Part shown: piece by piece, positions 26,345 to 35,223 of the stretch
Numbering within the stretch: position 1 is the stretch's first letter
Layout: every line of letters begins with the position of its first letter
DNA from: Dysgonomonas sp. 511
Lineage (GTDB): Bacteria; Bacteroidota; Bacteroidia; Bacteroidales; Dysgonomonadaceae
NCBI RefSeq assembly: GCF_010501105.1
Contig: NZ_QVMQ01000016.1
Coordinates: 1 to 43,387, forward strand
Direction of reading: 5' to 3'
DNA length: 43,387 nt
Notes under the pieces: generated by a model
Seen by the model: only the letters and a program-made list of their open reading frames with translations
Told to the model about the DNA's origin: nothing
Database searches by the model: none
Translations under genes and position numbers: made by a program

Positions 26345-27738
26345 TTATGATTAGCAAACATATAAAAGGAATAGTTCTATTGGGAGTAATACTCTCAATG
26401 GGACTAACATCCTGCCAGGTAGTAAACAAATACAAGGCGCCCGAAGTAGATTCTGCCGACCTGTACAGGGGCGAGAATCCGACCGACACCACCACTATAG
26501 CCAATATACCTTGGCGCGAATACTTCACCGACCCAGCTTTGCAGGCGTTGATAGACGAGGCGTTGAACAACAACTACGATATGCGTATCGTGGCCGAACG
26601 TATCAATCAGGCAGAAGCGGCTTTGGGTATGGCTCGCGCAGCTTATTTCCCTACTTTAGCTCTGGCCGGCAATTGGGAGCATACTCGCTTTAGCCAAGGT
26701 GAGGATGGCAGGAAAACGCTAGGCTATTCCAGCAATACCTATATGGTAGGGCTTACAGCAAGTTGGGAAATAGACGTATGGGGAAAACTCAACCGTCAGG
26801 CACGCTCTAAATTTGCCGATATGCTCAACAGTTATGCAGGCCGCAATCTGATTCAGACATCACTGATAGCCAATATAGCCAATACCTACTATTCGTTGTT
26901 AGCATTAGACGAGCAGTTAGCTGTCACCAAGGAGATGATAGGATTGATGGAGGAAAGCGTAGAAACAATGGAGGCATTGATGGAAAGTGGCTACCAAAAC
27001 GGAGCTTCTGTCGAACAAATCAAAGCTTCGTTATATTCAGCCCAGGTATCTGTTCCCGATTTGGAGAACAATATACGTCAGCTTGAAAATACTATTTGCC
27101 TGATGTTGGGTCGCAAGCCGGGTAGTATTGCCCGCACTTCGCTGAAGTCGCAAGTTGTACCCACACAACTCGCATATGGAGTTCCTTTCCAGATGTTGGC
27201 AAAACGTCCGGATGTAAAGCAGGCAGAACTATCTTTCCGCTCGGCATTCGAATTGACCAATGCTGCTCAGGCTAGTTTCTATCCATCTATATCTATAAAC
27301 AGTGCTTCGCTGGGTTATGCCGGGGCATTGTTCAAACCGGAAAACCTTGCTGCAAACATCATTGGCAACATTGTACAACCTATATTTGCCCGCAAGCAAC
27401 TGATTACTCAACTCAAAGTTGCTAAAGCCGAACAGGCTGCTGCATTGCTTACTTTCGAGCAGACTGTACTTTCGGCAGGAAAGGAAGTGTCTGACATCAT
27501 GTACACTTACGAAACCTCGATGAGCAAGAACGAGATAAGGGACAAACAGGTGGAATCGCTAAGCAAAGCTGTTTCTTACACCAAAGATTTGTTGTTAGCC
27601 GACGAAGCTAACTATCTGGAAGTGATAAACGCGCAACAAAGCTTGCTTCAGGCAAGGCTTAATCAGATAAGCGACAAGTTGCAACAACTTCAAGCCAGTT
27701 CAGACCTTTACAGGGCACTTGGCGGCGGTGTAGAATAA
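26341..27738 (+). CDS. RND efflux outer-membrane channel (TolC/NodT type)
   Basis: The 465-residue outer-membrane lipoprotein (signal ending LTSC) forms the trimeric exit duct. Two OEP repeats of long helices are visible: LQALIDEALNNNYDMRIVAERINQAEA in the first half and MLAKRPDVKQAELSFRSAFELTNAAQ in the second. It ends the operon, followed by the terminator at 27766-27798. An alternative ATG two codons downstream would change little. Confidence 0.94.
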   Translation: MIMISKHIKGIVLLGVILSMGLTSCQVVNKYKAPEVDSADLYRGENPTDTTTIANIPWREYFTDPALQALIDEALNNNYDMRIVAERINQAEAALGMARAAYFPTLALAGNWEHTRFSQGEDGRKTLGYSSNTYMVGLTASWEIDVWGKLNRQARSKFADMLNSYAGRNLIQTSLIANIANTYYSLLALDEQLAVTKEMIGLMEESVETMEALMESGYQNGASVEQIKASLYSAQVSVPDLENNIRQLENTICLMLGRKPGSIARTSLKSQVVPTQLAYGVPFQMLAKRPDVKQAELSFRSAFELTNAAQASFYPSISINSASLGYAGALFKPENLAANIIGNIVQPIFARKQLITQLKVAKAEQAAALLTFEQTVLSAGKEVSDIMYTYETSMSKNEIRDKQVESLSKAVSYTKDLLLADEANYLEVINAQQSLLQARLNQISDKLQQLQASSDLYRALGGGVE

Positions 27739-27765
27739 TATTAAGAACATTTACAGTATAGAGAT

Positions 27766-27798
27766 GAAGGTGTCCTAAAAGTAATAAAGGACACCTTC
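27766..27798 (+). terminator. Terminator of the efflux operon, GGTGTCC family
   Basis: GAAGGTGTCC (27766-27775) and GGACACCTTC (27789-27798) with an A-rich loop. The same stem sequence recurs at 37492-37530 and, altered, at 29409-29444. The T-run is weak (TATCTTTATT). Confidence 0.72.
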
Positions 27799-27820
27799 TA
27801 TCTTTATTAGTGGTAAGCTA

Positions 27821-28204
27821 TTACATCACCAATTCCTGAAACAACCTCTCGAAAGTTTTGTCCAGATCGTCAGAAAGGCCTGTATGCGCACGGGAAGTCT
27901 GTATCGAAGTGCTTCTCACGGCAGTCAGCCACCGGAAGCGTTCGGGTACTTCGAGCGAAGCAATATAGCCCCCCTCCCTGTTTCCCGAACATATTTTATC
28001 GAATACGCAGAGGTTGGCATAAAGCGTATCTATATCAATCTCCGAATCGAACAGTTTCAGTTTGTCTTCATTTATATGATAGCGGGCTTTCAGGTATCCT
28101 GTCCTTTTCGAAAAAAGGATAACTCCCACATTTATAAACTCTTCGCGTTCTACCCTCGGCACAACACGTATGACGGCATATTCATATAAGTGCTTTCCTT
28201 GCAT
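27821..28204 (-). CDS. DUF3037 protein
   Basis: The 127-residue protein matches DUF3037: EYAVIRVVPRVEREEFINVGVILFSK is the characteristic opening, and RFRWLTAVRSTSIQTSRAHTGL with the final DKTFERLFQELV is the usual end. The function is unknown. It overlaps the upstream HipA-like kinase gene by 23 bp, so the two are translated from one message and probably act together. Confidence 0.82.
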   Translation of the reverse strand: MQGKHLYEYAVIRVVPRVEREEFINVGVILFSKRTGYLKARYHINEDKLKLFDSEIDIDTLYANLCVFDKICSGNREGGYIASLEVPERFRWLTAVRSTSIQTSRAHTGLSDDLDKTFERLFQELVM

Positions 28205-28964
28205 GCTGTGCTTCTTTTATAAATATATCAGAATGTTTTATTCTCTCATTCAGGAAGTTTACATATACCTTGCGTATATCGTCCGGCGATTCTTCTTGTC
28301 CGCCCCAGTGCAACCAGTCGTCAGGCAGAAGTGCCACTATTTCTTCTATTTTATCAGGAGTTAGTATTTCCTTGAATGACTTGTCCGCTTCTTCCAACTT
28401 TGAGGCAAATGGCAGCAATACATGGTCTTTCACCTGAACGAAAGGGCTTAAAGCATACTTTTCCCAGCCTGCCCACGAATGATGGAAATACAACGATGCC
28501 CCGTGGTCTATCAGCCAGAGTTCTTTATGCCACATCAGCATATTTGTATTTTTAGTCGTACGGTCTACATTTGTCAGCAGGGCATCCATCCATACGATGC
28601 GCGAAGCTGTATCGGCATCTATCTGGGTAACAACAGGGTCGAAGGTCAATGCTCCCGACAGGAAATGTAGTCCGAGGTTTAACCCTCGGCTACCCTGCAA
28701 AAGATCCTGTATTTCTTCGTCGCCTTCGGTGCGCCCGAAAGCTTCGTCGAGGTGGATAAAGACCATTTCGGGTATGCGAAAACCCAACGTTTGTGCTATA
28801 GCTCCGCCAATAAGCTCACTGACCAACATCTTGGTGCCATGTCCCGATCCCCGGAATTTGACTACATATTTAAACCCGTCATCGGCTTCTGCCAATGCAG
28901 GCAACGATCCTCCTTCGCGCAAAGGGGTAATGTATCGCGTTACGTTTACTGTGCGTAATTCCAT
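28182..28964 (-). CDS. HipA-like kinase domain protein
   Basis: The 260-residue protein carries a HipA-type kinase fold without the long HipA N-terminal domain. Lys36 in YVVKFRGS is the likely ATP lysine, Asp134 with Asn139/Asn141 in NVDRTTKNTNML forms the catalytic loop, and Asp153 in LIDHG is the metal site. HipA phosphorylates glutamyl-tRNA synthetase; whether this shorter form does so is unknown. No HipB-like DNA-binding antitoxin is present; the partner is the overlapping DUF3037 gene. A -7 box lies at 28990-28997. Confidence 0.8.
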   Translation of the reverse strand: MELRTVNVTRYITPLREGGSLPALAEADDGFKYVVKFRGSGHGTKMLVSELIGGAIAQTLGFRIPEMVFIHLDEAFGRTEGDEEIQDLLQGSRGLNLGLHFLSGALTFDPVVTQIDADTASRIVWMDALLTNVDRTTKNTNMLMWHKELWLIDHGASLYFHHSWAGWEKYALSPFVQVKDHVLLPFASKLEEADKSFKEILTPDKIEEIVALLPDDWLHWGGQEESPDDIRKVYVNFLNERIKHSDIFIKEAQHARKALI

Positions 28965-28989
28965 ATTCTGTTTCTTTTTTTGCTTCTAA

Positions 28990-28997
28990 CAAAGATA
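28990..28997 (-). promoter_or_regulatory. -7 promoter box for the HipA-like/DUF3037 pair
   Basis: On the minus strand TATCTTTG lies 26 bp upstream of the start at 28964. No clear -33 element. Confidence 0.5.
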
Positions 28998-29035
28998 GGC
29001 ATTCCTGTTAAAGTTAGGCTTTGTACCATAACAGT

Positions 29036-29085
29036 AACTTAGAGCCTCTTTAAAATTTAGCTAAATTTTAAAGAGGCTCTAAGTT
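29036..29085. repeat. Perfect 50-bp palindrome of the AGAGCCTG repeat family
   Basis: Starting AACTTAGAGCCTC, the 25-bp left arm is the exact reverse complement of the right arm (…GAGGCTCTAAGTT), with no central spacer; the centre is TAG|CTA. It would form a cruciform or an RNA hairpin with a minimal loop. It shares AGAGCCT-TTTAAAATTT with the repeats at 7000 and 15546. Confidence 0.85.
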
Positions 29086-29104
29086 TTGTCTCCATATTTA
29101 TTAT

Positions 29105-29112
29105 TACCTTTG
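29105..29112 (+). promoter_or_regulatory. -7 promoter box for the 81-residue protein gene
   Basis: TACCTTTG matches TAnnTTTG and lies 38 bp before ATG 29150. A TTTG at 29085-29088 gives a short 16-bp spacer. Confidence 0.45.
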
Positions 29113-29149
29113 TATCATATTTCAATATGCCCAACATAAAATAACAAAG

Positions 29150-29395
29150 ATGGACAGTAAATGCTTAGTGACTGTATATACATCGGATGGAGACAAAGTT
29201 AGTGGGATATACATAGGAAGTCCGGATGATTTCAGGAGAACGTTTTACCAGTACAAATTACATCCTCGGTCGAGGGAGTACGGCATCAACCTCTATAATA
29301 GGAATGGGGGATTTGTGCGCATACCTATGGATGTAATGAACTATTCACTTATCTCGGTCGATCCGATAGAAGAGGTGCGAACGCCTACAGAGTAG
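29150..29395 (+). CDS. Small conserved-looking protein of unknown function
   Basis: The 81-residue soluble protein has the character of a small beta-rich domain (CLVTVYTSDGDKVSGIYIG, then GFVRIPMDVMNYSLISVDP). I do not recognise the family. The promoter upstream, an ordinary start and a terminator at 29409-29444 make it a credible gene. It follows the 50-bp palindrome. Confidence 0.6.
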   Translation: MDSKCLVTVYTSDGDKVSGIYIGSPDDFRRTFYQYKLHPRSREYGINLYNRNGGFVRIPMDVMNYSLISVDPIEEVRTPTE

Positions 29396-29408
29396 TAGAA
29401 GCAGTACA

Positions 29409-29444
29409 AAAAAGGTGCCTTTCATTTTCGAAAGACACCTTTTT
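29409..29444. terminator. Bidirectional terminator between the small gene and tpx
   Basis: AAAAAGGTG-C-CTTT (29409-29422) pairs with AAAG-A-CACCTTTTT (29431-29444). It has a run of T on both strands and sits between two convergent genes. Confidence 0.8.
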
Positions 29445-29453
29445 GTGGTATTC

Positions 29454-29954
29454 CTATTTTACAGCTTTTAATGCGCCTTCGTAATCAGGCTCTTCCGTTA
29501 CTTCGCCCACCAATTGCGTATATACAACCTTTCCGTTGGCGTCGATGACAACTACCGAACGTGCCAATAATCCTTTCAGTGGGCCATCCGTCATCAATAC
29601 TCCATAATTCTTTGCAAATTCGGGGCTTCTGAACACAGATGCCGGATGTACATTTTCGATCCCTTCTGTAGTACAAAAGCGACCCGCAGCGAAGGGCAGG
29701 TCTGCCGACACAGCCAACACAACTGTATCGCCCAGAGCCGCTGCTTCCTTATTGAAACGCCTTACCGAAGCGGCGCATGTGCCGGTATCGAGACTAGGAA
29801 ATATATTGAGTATAACTTTCTTCCCCTTGAGGTCTTTCAATGCCAGTTCCGCCAAGTCGGTTTTCACCAGACTAAAATCAGGAGCTTGTGACCCTTTTGC
29901 CGGAAGCTCTCCACTTGTGTTAACATTTGATCCTTTGAATGTAATTGTTGCCAT
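29454..29954 (-). CDS. tpx: Thiol peroxidase (Tpx, atypical 2-Cys peroxiredoxin)
   Basis: Tpx reduces hydrogen peroxide and organic peroxides with thioredoxin. The 166-residue protein shows the peroxidatic Cys60 in [15 protein letters not shown] and the resolving Cys94 in GRFCTTEG, at almost the same positions as in E. coli Tpx, with the TPx start [13 protein letters not shown]. It lies next to the end of the repeat element at 29990 and shares an oxidative-stress theme with the catalase at the far end of the window. Confidence 0.95.
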   Translation of the reverse strand: MATITFKGSNVNTSGELPAKGSQAPDFSLVKTDLAELALKDLKGKKVILNIFPSLDTGTCAASVRRFNKEAAALGDTVVLAVSADLPFAAGRFCTTEGIENVHPASVFRSPEFAKNYGVLMTDGPLKGLLARSVVVIDANGKVVYTQLVGEVTEEPDYEGALKAVK

Positions 29955-29989
29955 AATTTAATATTTAATTATTGATTATTATTTATGTC

Positions 29990-30580
29990 AATCAGTAGTT
30001 AAATTATATGTTCTTTTTTATACTGCGCGCAATCACAGATTGCTTGCGTCCCTTTTGGCCTAAGCCCCAAAAGGAACCAAAAACGCTTTTGCGCCTCGCT
30101 TTGCTGTCCGACCCACTTTGCGCTTTGTCGGCTGAATGAAGTGAACTAACAGTAATCTTTTAGTTAGCTTAGTAAAGTTGCATAACAGCAGCCCCACTTC
30201 ATTCTACGCCGCCTGCATCGCGTGGGTACCCCGTACGCAAAGCTAATGGCGCGGGCTAACGCCGGACAAGAGTTTACGACAATTCTAGTCGTGCGTCAGC
30301 TTTCCGTGCATTAGTTCCGCAGGCGGGAACCTGTCCGGTGAAGGCGGCGTAGAAAGGGATGGGGCGGAGCCCGTTTATCCCTTTCTGCCGGTAAACCGAT
30401 GACAGGTCGCCGAGGGACGAAGCACTAGCCTTTTGCTCCCTTTTGGGCAATGGCAAAAGGGAGGTCAAGCCCAGGAGGGCGCGGCAGGATGAGCTAAAGA
30501 TAAAATATTTAACTCAAGATGGCTTTTATACAGTATAAAAAAGAACGTTTTGCAGTTATTCCAACTACTGATTCGCATTA
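29990..30580. repeat. Non-coding repeat element with inverted ends, copy 1
   Basis: A 590-bp gene-free, GC-richer element. The outer arms are AATCAGTAGTT (29990-30000) and AACTACTGATT (30563-30573); inner perfect 16-bp arms GTTCTTTTTTATACTG (30010-30025) and CAGTATAAAAAAGAAC (30531-30546) enclose 505 bp. The interior has many short hairpins (CCCTTTTGG…CCAAAAGG, CCCTTTTGGGCAATGGCAAAAGGG) and no convincing open frame. The part 30355-30580 recurs in inverted orientation at 43158-43387 with roughly 90% identity by eye. Possibly a MITE or a structured RNA element. Confidence 0.78.
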
Positions 30581-30581
30581 T

Positions 30582-31217
30582 TTATCTTATCCTGACAAGG
30601 AACTCATCTTCCGGATGGCGCACTTTTTTGAGGTTCACAAGCCAGTCGTTAAGTTCGTCGCGATAGCCCAGAGGCAATAATGTAACGCTTTTCAAGCCTG
30701 CCTTGTTCAAATCCAGCAATTGATCGAGTGCATTATTATCAAACCCTTCCATGGGTGTAGTATCTACTCTTAGCTCAGCAGCCATAGCCATTGCAAACCC
30801 CAAAGCGATATATGCCTGCCTGGCGGCATGATCGAAGTTTTCATTGCCGGGACGATTCAGGTATGCTTTCTTCAACCTGTTGGTATAGTCGGAATATTGA
30901 TCCGGGGCTTGTTCCCTCTCTGTTGTTATCAGGCTGTAAATGTTGTCGATACGCTTTTCCGTGTAGTTATCCCAAGCCGCAAATACCAATAGATGAGAGC
31001 AGTCGGCCACCTGTTTCTGGTTCATTGCAAGAGGCACTATCTTTTCTTTCAAATCCTGATTGGTAATTTCTATAATCCTAAAGGGTTGCAACCCCGATGA
31101 AGTAGGCGCTAATCTTGCCGCTTCTATGATTTGCTCTACCAACTCCTGTTTTACTTTCTTCGCCGGATCGAATTTTTTAACGGCATATCGCCACTTTAAA
31201 TCGTCTATTAAATTCAT
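30582..31217 (-). CDS. Nitroreductase family NAD(P)H-dependent oxidoreductase
   Basis: The 211-residue flavoprotein begins MNLIDDLKWRYAVKKFDP and contains ARLAPTSSGLQPFRIIEI, the FMN-binding SS-x-QP segment, and the AYIALGFAMAMAAEL helix. These enzymes reduce nitro compounds, quinones or dihydropteridines; the substrate is not clear. The start at 31217 is chosen because the alternative GTG at 31265 lies inside the -7 box 31264-31272. Its stop lies 2 bp from the end of the repeat element, and no separate terminator is visible. Confidence 0.9.
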   Translation of the reverse strand: MNLIDDLKWRYAVKKFDPAKKVKQELVEQIIEAARLAPTSSGLQPFRIIEITNQDLKEKIVPLAMNQKQVADCSHLLVFAAWDNYTEKRIDNIYSLITTEREQAPDQYSDYTNRLKKAYLNRPGNENFDHAARQAYIALGFAMAMAAELRVDTTPMEGFDNNALDQLLDLNKAGLKSVTLLPLGYRDELNDWLVNLKKVRHPEDEFLVRIR

Positions 31218-31263
31218 TTTATTATCATTAATATCTATTACTATTCTGTTTTTATCAAATTTC

Positions 31264-31272
31264 ACAAAAATA
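31264..31272 (-). promoter_or_regulatory. -7 promoter box for the nitroreductase gene
   Basis: On the minus strand TATTTTTGT matches TAnnTTTGY. The 31273-31780 stretch upstream is AT-rich, without a credible gene or other structure that I can see. Confidence 0.55.
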
Positions 31273-31781
31273 GGCTATATGCCACTCATTCATCACTACA
31301 ATCGGTAAAAAAACCATAACTAACTATTATAAGTTTCTATCCAACATCGAATTTATTTATATCATCCCGCACTTTGTTCTGATAATTGGAATAACATTTC
31401 GAAATCAGATTTTGTTTATTAAGAAATAAATGTTTATTTTGCTATTTGTAACACAGCTAAATTTATAAACAGCGAACGGAGTATTTGAAACATATACATT
31501 CAACACTTTTTTATTTAGTTTTATTTTCGGCTATATTTTAATACTAAAATATATACATATAATCAATATACGAAGCCTGCGGGAAGTTTTGGACTTACAG
31601 TTGTAATTTACATTATATTATTGTCTCCACTTTCATGTATCTATTTGTGAAAATAGGTAATGATAACAACTAACCAATATACGCCCGCATGGCTTTGTTT
31701 TTTTCACTAATCACACATCAGTCAACCACTTACACTTACAACAAGTTCATTTTCGAGATTTTAATTCTATAATACCAGTAA

Positions 31782-31813
31782 TAAAAAAATCCTGAGAATG
31801 ATATTCCCAGGAT
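31782..31813 (-). terminator. Terminator of the EF-G2 gene
   Basis: ATCCTGAGAAT (31789-31799) and ATTCCCAGGAT (31803-31813) pair with one mismatch. On the minus strand the stem is followed by seven T. Confidence 0.82.
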
Positions 31814-31844
31814 TCCTATTTAATTCATTGGTATAAAACCAATA

Positions 31845-34004
31845 TTACTCATCGTCCTTGTGGCTGGCCTCGTATTCTTTCAGCAATTTATCCTGCACAT
31901 CGGATGGCACAAGCTCATAATTGGCAAACTTCATTGTAAACGATGCACGCCCCCCTGTCAACGAACTCAGGGATATGGAATAATTCGCCATTTCTTTCAA
32001 CGGCACTTTGGCATTTAGTATCTCTATACCCCTGTCGCTTTCCATACCCATAATCATGGCGCGGCGTCCTTGCAGGTCGCTCATTACATCGCCCATCCTG
32101 TCGGACGGCACTGTAACCACCACATCGTAGATAGGCTCAAGGATTTTTGGCCCTGCATTTTTAAATGCTTCGCTGAAGGCATTGCGCCCAGCCAACATAA
32201 ACGATATTTCATTAGAATCTACCGGGTGCATCTTGCCATCGTAAACTACTACGCGTACATCGCGGGCGTAAGAACCTGTCAATGGGCCTTGCTCAAGACG
32301 CGACATGATACCTTTCAGTATTGCCGGAAGGAAACGTGCATCAATAGCACCGCCGACAATGCTATTCACAAATACTAGTTTTCCGCCCCAATCGAGACTA
32401 TACTCCTGTATATCACGTGCCTGCACTTTAAATTCCTGCCCGTTAAACTTATATGTATCCGGAACAGGCATACCCTCTACGTAAGGCTCCACTACCAGAT
32501 GCACTTCACCAAACTGGCCTGCACCTCCCGATTGTTTCTTGTGGCGATAATCGGCACGGGCAGCTTTGGTTATGGTTTCGCGATATGGAATTTTAGGTTC
32601 GGAATAGACAATCGCTATCTTATCATTATTTTCTATCCTCCATTTTAGCGTTTTGAGGTGAAATTCTCCCTGTCCCGAAACTATTAATTGTTTCAGCTCC
32701 TTAGAGTTTTCTATTACCCATGTAGGGTCTTCCTCGTGCATACGAATCAATATCTCGTTGAGTTTTTCCGTATCTTTTTCATTTTCGGCTTTTACGGCAC
32801 GGCGATACTTAGGGTCGGGGTACTTGATAAAATCGAATTTGTTATCAACTCCTTTGGCATTAAGCGTATTTCCGGTGCGCACATCTTTCAGTTTTACGGC
32901 TGCACCTATATCTCCGGCCATCAATTCTTCTATCTTCACCCGCTGCTGGCCTGCAGGACAGAATAATTGCCCCATACGCTCTTTCGAACCCCTGTTGGCA
33001 TTTATAAGGTCGTCGCCTTCATGCACTTTCCCGCTCATCACCTTGAAGTAAGAAACTTCGCCTACATGCGGCTCTACCATAGTCTTGAAGAAGAACAAAC
33101 TGGTTGGCGCGTCCGATTCGGGTTTTACTTCCACGCCGTCGGTATTGACAGGAGCGGGAAGGTCGCGTACGTATGGTACAACATTTCCAAGAAATTCCAT
33201 TGTACGGCGTACACACATATCTTTTTCGGCAGACACACAGAATACAGGATACAAATCCCTATGCACTAATCCCCAACGGATGCCCATACGCATATCTTCT
33301 TCCGAAAGGGTTCCTTGCTCGAAGAATTTCTCCATCAGGGATTCTTCGTTTTCTGCTGCTGCTTCTACTAATTTCTGCTGCAATTCTGTAGCCTTATCCA
33401 ATTCTTCGGCTGGTATATCGAGTACTTCAGGCACTCCGCCTTCGGGCTTCCACCTGAACATCTTAAATTTCAATATATCGACAACGGCATTGAAGCCCTC
33501 CCCACAGTTGACAGGATACTGTACCAAAACAGCTTTCTCCCCGTATTCGGCTTTCAACTGCGAAACTACATTGTCGAAATCAGCTTTCTGGTGGTCGAGC
33601 TGGTTGACAATGAATATTACCGGTTTTTGTAATTTTTGAGTATATCTTAGTTGGTTGATAGTTCCTACTTCTATCCCATATTGAGCATTAAGCACCATCA
33701 AGGCCGTATCAGTAACGTTGAGCGACGTCACTACATTCCCGACAAAATCGTCGGATCCCGGACAATCAATAAAGTTTAGTTTCCTGTTCATCCATTCCAC
33801 AGAGAAAATGCTGGAAAAAACCGAATAACCGTATTCTTTTTCCACTGGGAAATAGTCCGAGACTGTATTTCCGTCTTTTACACTTCCTCTGCGTTTTATG
33901 ACGCCAGCTTCATAGAGCATGGCCTCGGCGAGAGTGGTTTTGCCAGCTCCCGAACTACCAAGAATTGCTATATTCTTGATTTCTTGGGTTTGGTAAGTTT
34001 TCAT
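31845..34004 (-). CDS. fusA2: Elongation factor G paralog (EF-G2 type)
   Basis: The 719-residue protein has the five EF-G domains: G domain (1-270), II, III (with EFHLKTLKWR), IV (YRHKKQSGGAGQFGEVHLVVEP) and V (GRRAMIMGMESDRG). The P-loop GSSGAGKTT is intact, but G3 reads DCPGSDDF: the catalytic histidine of DTPGH is Ser84, and G4 is NQLD rather than NKxD. This fits the Bacteroides EF-G2 group, reported to support slow translation without GTPase activity during carbon limitation. It differs from canonical FusA, which is expected near the ribosomal protein genes. Confidence 0.88.
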   Translation of the reverse strand: MKTYQTQEIKNIAILGSSGAGKTTLAEAMLYEAGVIKRRGSVKDGNTVSDYFPVEKEYGYSVFSSIFSVEWMNRKLNFIDCPGSDDFVGNVVTSLNVTDTALMVLNAQYGIEVGTINQLRYTQKLQKPVIFIVNQLDHQKADFDNVVSQLKAEYGEKAVLVQYPVNCGEGFNAVVDILKFKMFRWKPEGGVPEVLDIPAEELDKATELQQKLVEAAAENEESLMEKFFEQGTLSEEDMRMGIRWGLVHRDLYPVFCVSAEKDMCVRRTMEFLGNVVPYVRDLPAPVNTDGVEVKPESDAPTSLFFFKTMVEPHVGEVSYFKVMSGKVHEGDDLINANRGSKERMGQLFCPAGQQRVKIEELMAGDIGAAVKLKDVRTGNTLNAKGVDNKFDFIKYPDPKYRRAVKAENEKDTEKLNEILIRMHEEDPTWVIENSKELKQLIVSGQGEFHLKTLKWRIENNDKIAIVYSEPKIPYRETITKAARADYRHKKQSGGAGQFGEVHLVVEPYVEGMPVPDTYKFNGQEFKVQARDIQEYSLDWGGKLVFVNSIVGGAIDARFLPAILKGIMSRLEQGPLTGSYARDVRVVVYDGKMHPVDSNEISFMLAGRNAFSEAFKNAGPKILEPIYDVVVTVPSDRMGDVMSDLQGRRAMIMGMESDRGIEILNAKVPLKEMANYSISLSSLTGGRASFTMKFANYELVPSDVQDKLLKEYEASHKDDE

Positions 34005-34137
34005 GGCCTAAAAAATTTAGATGGTTAATATTAGATTACCTTTTTACCAAAAAGCCTCACTTTTGAGGCGACTTTTCCAAAATTAATAAAATGTTTCAGG
34101 GAAATAGCACATATACAAAAAAAATATTTTTTAAAGT

Positions 34138-34165
34138 TGTTAACAATCCTTTTTTTCTACATTTG
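34138..34165 (+). promoter_or_regulatory. Promoter of the fimbrillin locus
   Basis: TTG (34138-34140), an 18-bp spacer and TACATTTG (34158-34165). It implies a leader of about 155 nt before ATG 34329. The remaining intergenic DNA (34005-34137) should contain the EF-G2 promoter, which I could not assign. Confidence 0.55.
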
Positions 34166-34328
34166 CAGCAACAGGCAAACTCTTACGATAAATAAACAAA
34201 CAGGAAAAGGCTGAACACATAACACAAACAATTCTATTCGGTCAATGATGATGTGCTTAAATTGAATAAAAAAATCAATTACATTAAACTATTTAAACTA
34301 AGTACATTTATTTAAAACTAAACACGTT

Positions 34329-35216
34329 ATGAAACTAAAAAGCATTTTTGCTATTGCAGTTGTTGCAATAGGGTTATCATCTTGTTCCGACGAGAAAAAC
34401 TACGAAGACAAATTTTCCGCAATCACTTTCAACAGTACCATCACTGATGCATCGAAAACTAAAGCCGCAAATGCCCAATGGGGTAGCAATGACGCCATCG
34501 GAGTATTTATGAAAAGAAACGCAGGGCTTTCCACTATTGTAGACGGAGCCGCAAACAAAAGGTATATTACCTCGGGCGATGGAAACTTTTCGGCAGCATC
34601 GTCTAGCGACGAAATATATTTCCCTAAAGCCGGACTCGTAGACTTCATTGCTTACTATCCATACACGTCGTCGCTTTCGGGAACAGTGTACGATGTAGAT
34701 GTATCCGACCAGTCGTCGCAAGAAGCGATCGACCTGTTATACTCAGACAATGCCACAGGCAAACAAAATAAAGACGCGATAACACTCAATTTCAGCCACC
34801 AGTTGTCGAAAGTAATTTTCAACATTACGACTGACGACCAGATCAGCACGTTGGATGGATTGACCGTTTCTATTACAAACCTGAAAACAGGCGCAGACTT
34901 CGATCTGGCTGACAAATCGCTGACTGACAAAGGCAGTGCTGCCACAATAACTATGAAAACTACGGTAACCGGCACTACAGCCTTGGCAGAAGGAATTATA
35001 CTACCTACAACCGCTGCTTCACGCAAATTCGTATTTGTATTAAGCATAAACAACGAACCCGTTACTTTCGATTGGGATGCCAGCACACAAGTGTTTGTAC
35101 AAGGAAAGAAAAACACTTACAACCTTACCCTAACCAGCCAGGGGGTAAAAGTAAACACAGCATCGAGCATCGATAACTGGGGAGATGGTACCACTGAGGA
35201 TGATATAACAATCTGA
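34329..35216 (+). CDS. Fimbrillin family lipoprotein
   Basis: The 295-residue lipoprotein (signal MKLKSIFAIAVVAIGL, lipobox LSSC) shows the Mfa-like/FimA-type pattern: an N-terminal strand with AITFNSTI, NDAIGVFMK, an IYFPKAGLVDFIAYYPY core and C-terminal FVQGKKNTYNLTL. These proteins are donor-strand pilins or pilus-tip/anchor subunits exported as lipoproteins and assembled at the surface. Its sequence is nearly the same as the first 290 residues of the next protein, so the two arose by tandem duplication. The following gene starts 8 bp downstream. Confidence 0.85.
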   Translation: MKLKSIFAIAVVAIGLSSCSDEKNYEDKFSAITFNSTITDASKTKAANAQWGSNDAIGVFMKRNAGLSTIVDGAANKRYITSGDGNFSAASSSDEIYFPKAGLVDFIAYYPYTSSLSGTVYDVDVSDQSSQEAIDLLYSDNATGKQNKDAITLNFSHQLSKVIFNITTDDQISTLDGLTVSITNLKTGADFDLADKSLTDKGSAATITMKTTVTGTTALAEGIILPTTAASRKFVFVLSINNEPVTFDWDASTQVFVQGKKNTYNLTLTSQGVKVNTASSIDNWGDGTTEDDITI

Positions 35217-35223
35217 TACAGGC

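Noticed and set aside
30274..30468. Small open frame inside the 30-kb repeat element
   Set aside because: The predicted peptide is low in recognisable structure and follows hairpin sequence; the second copy of the element has indels in the corresponding part.
34005..34140. Possible Cur-type activator site upstream of EF-G2
   Set aside because: I could not recognise a defined motif or a -7 box on the minus strand with confidence.
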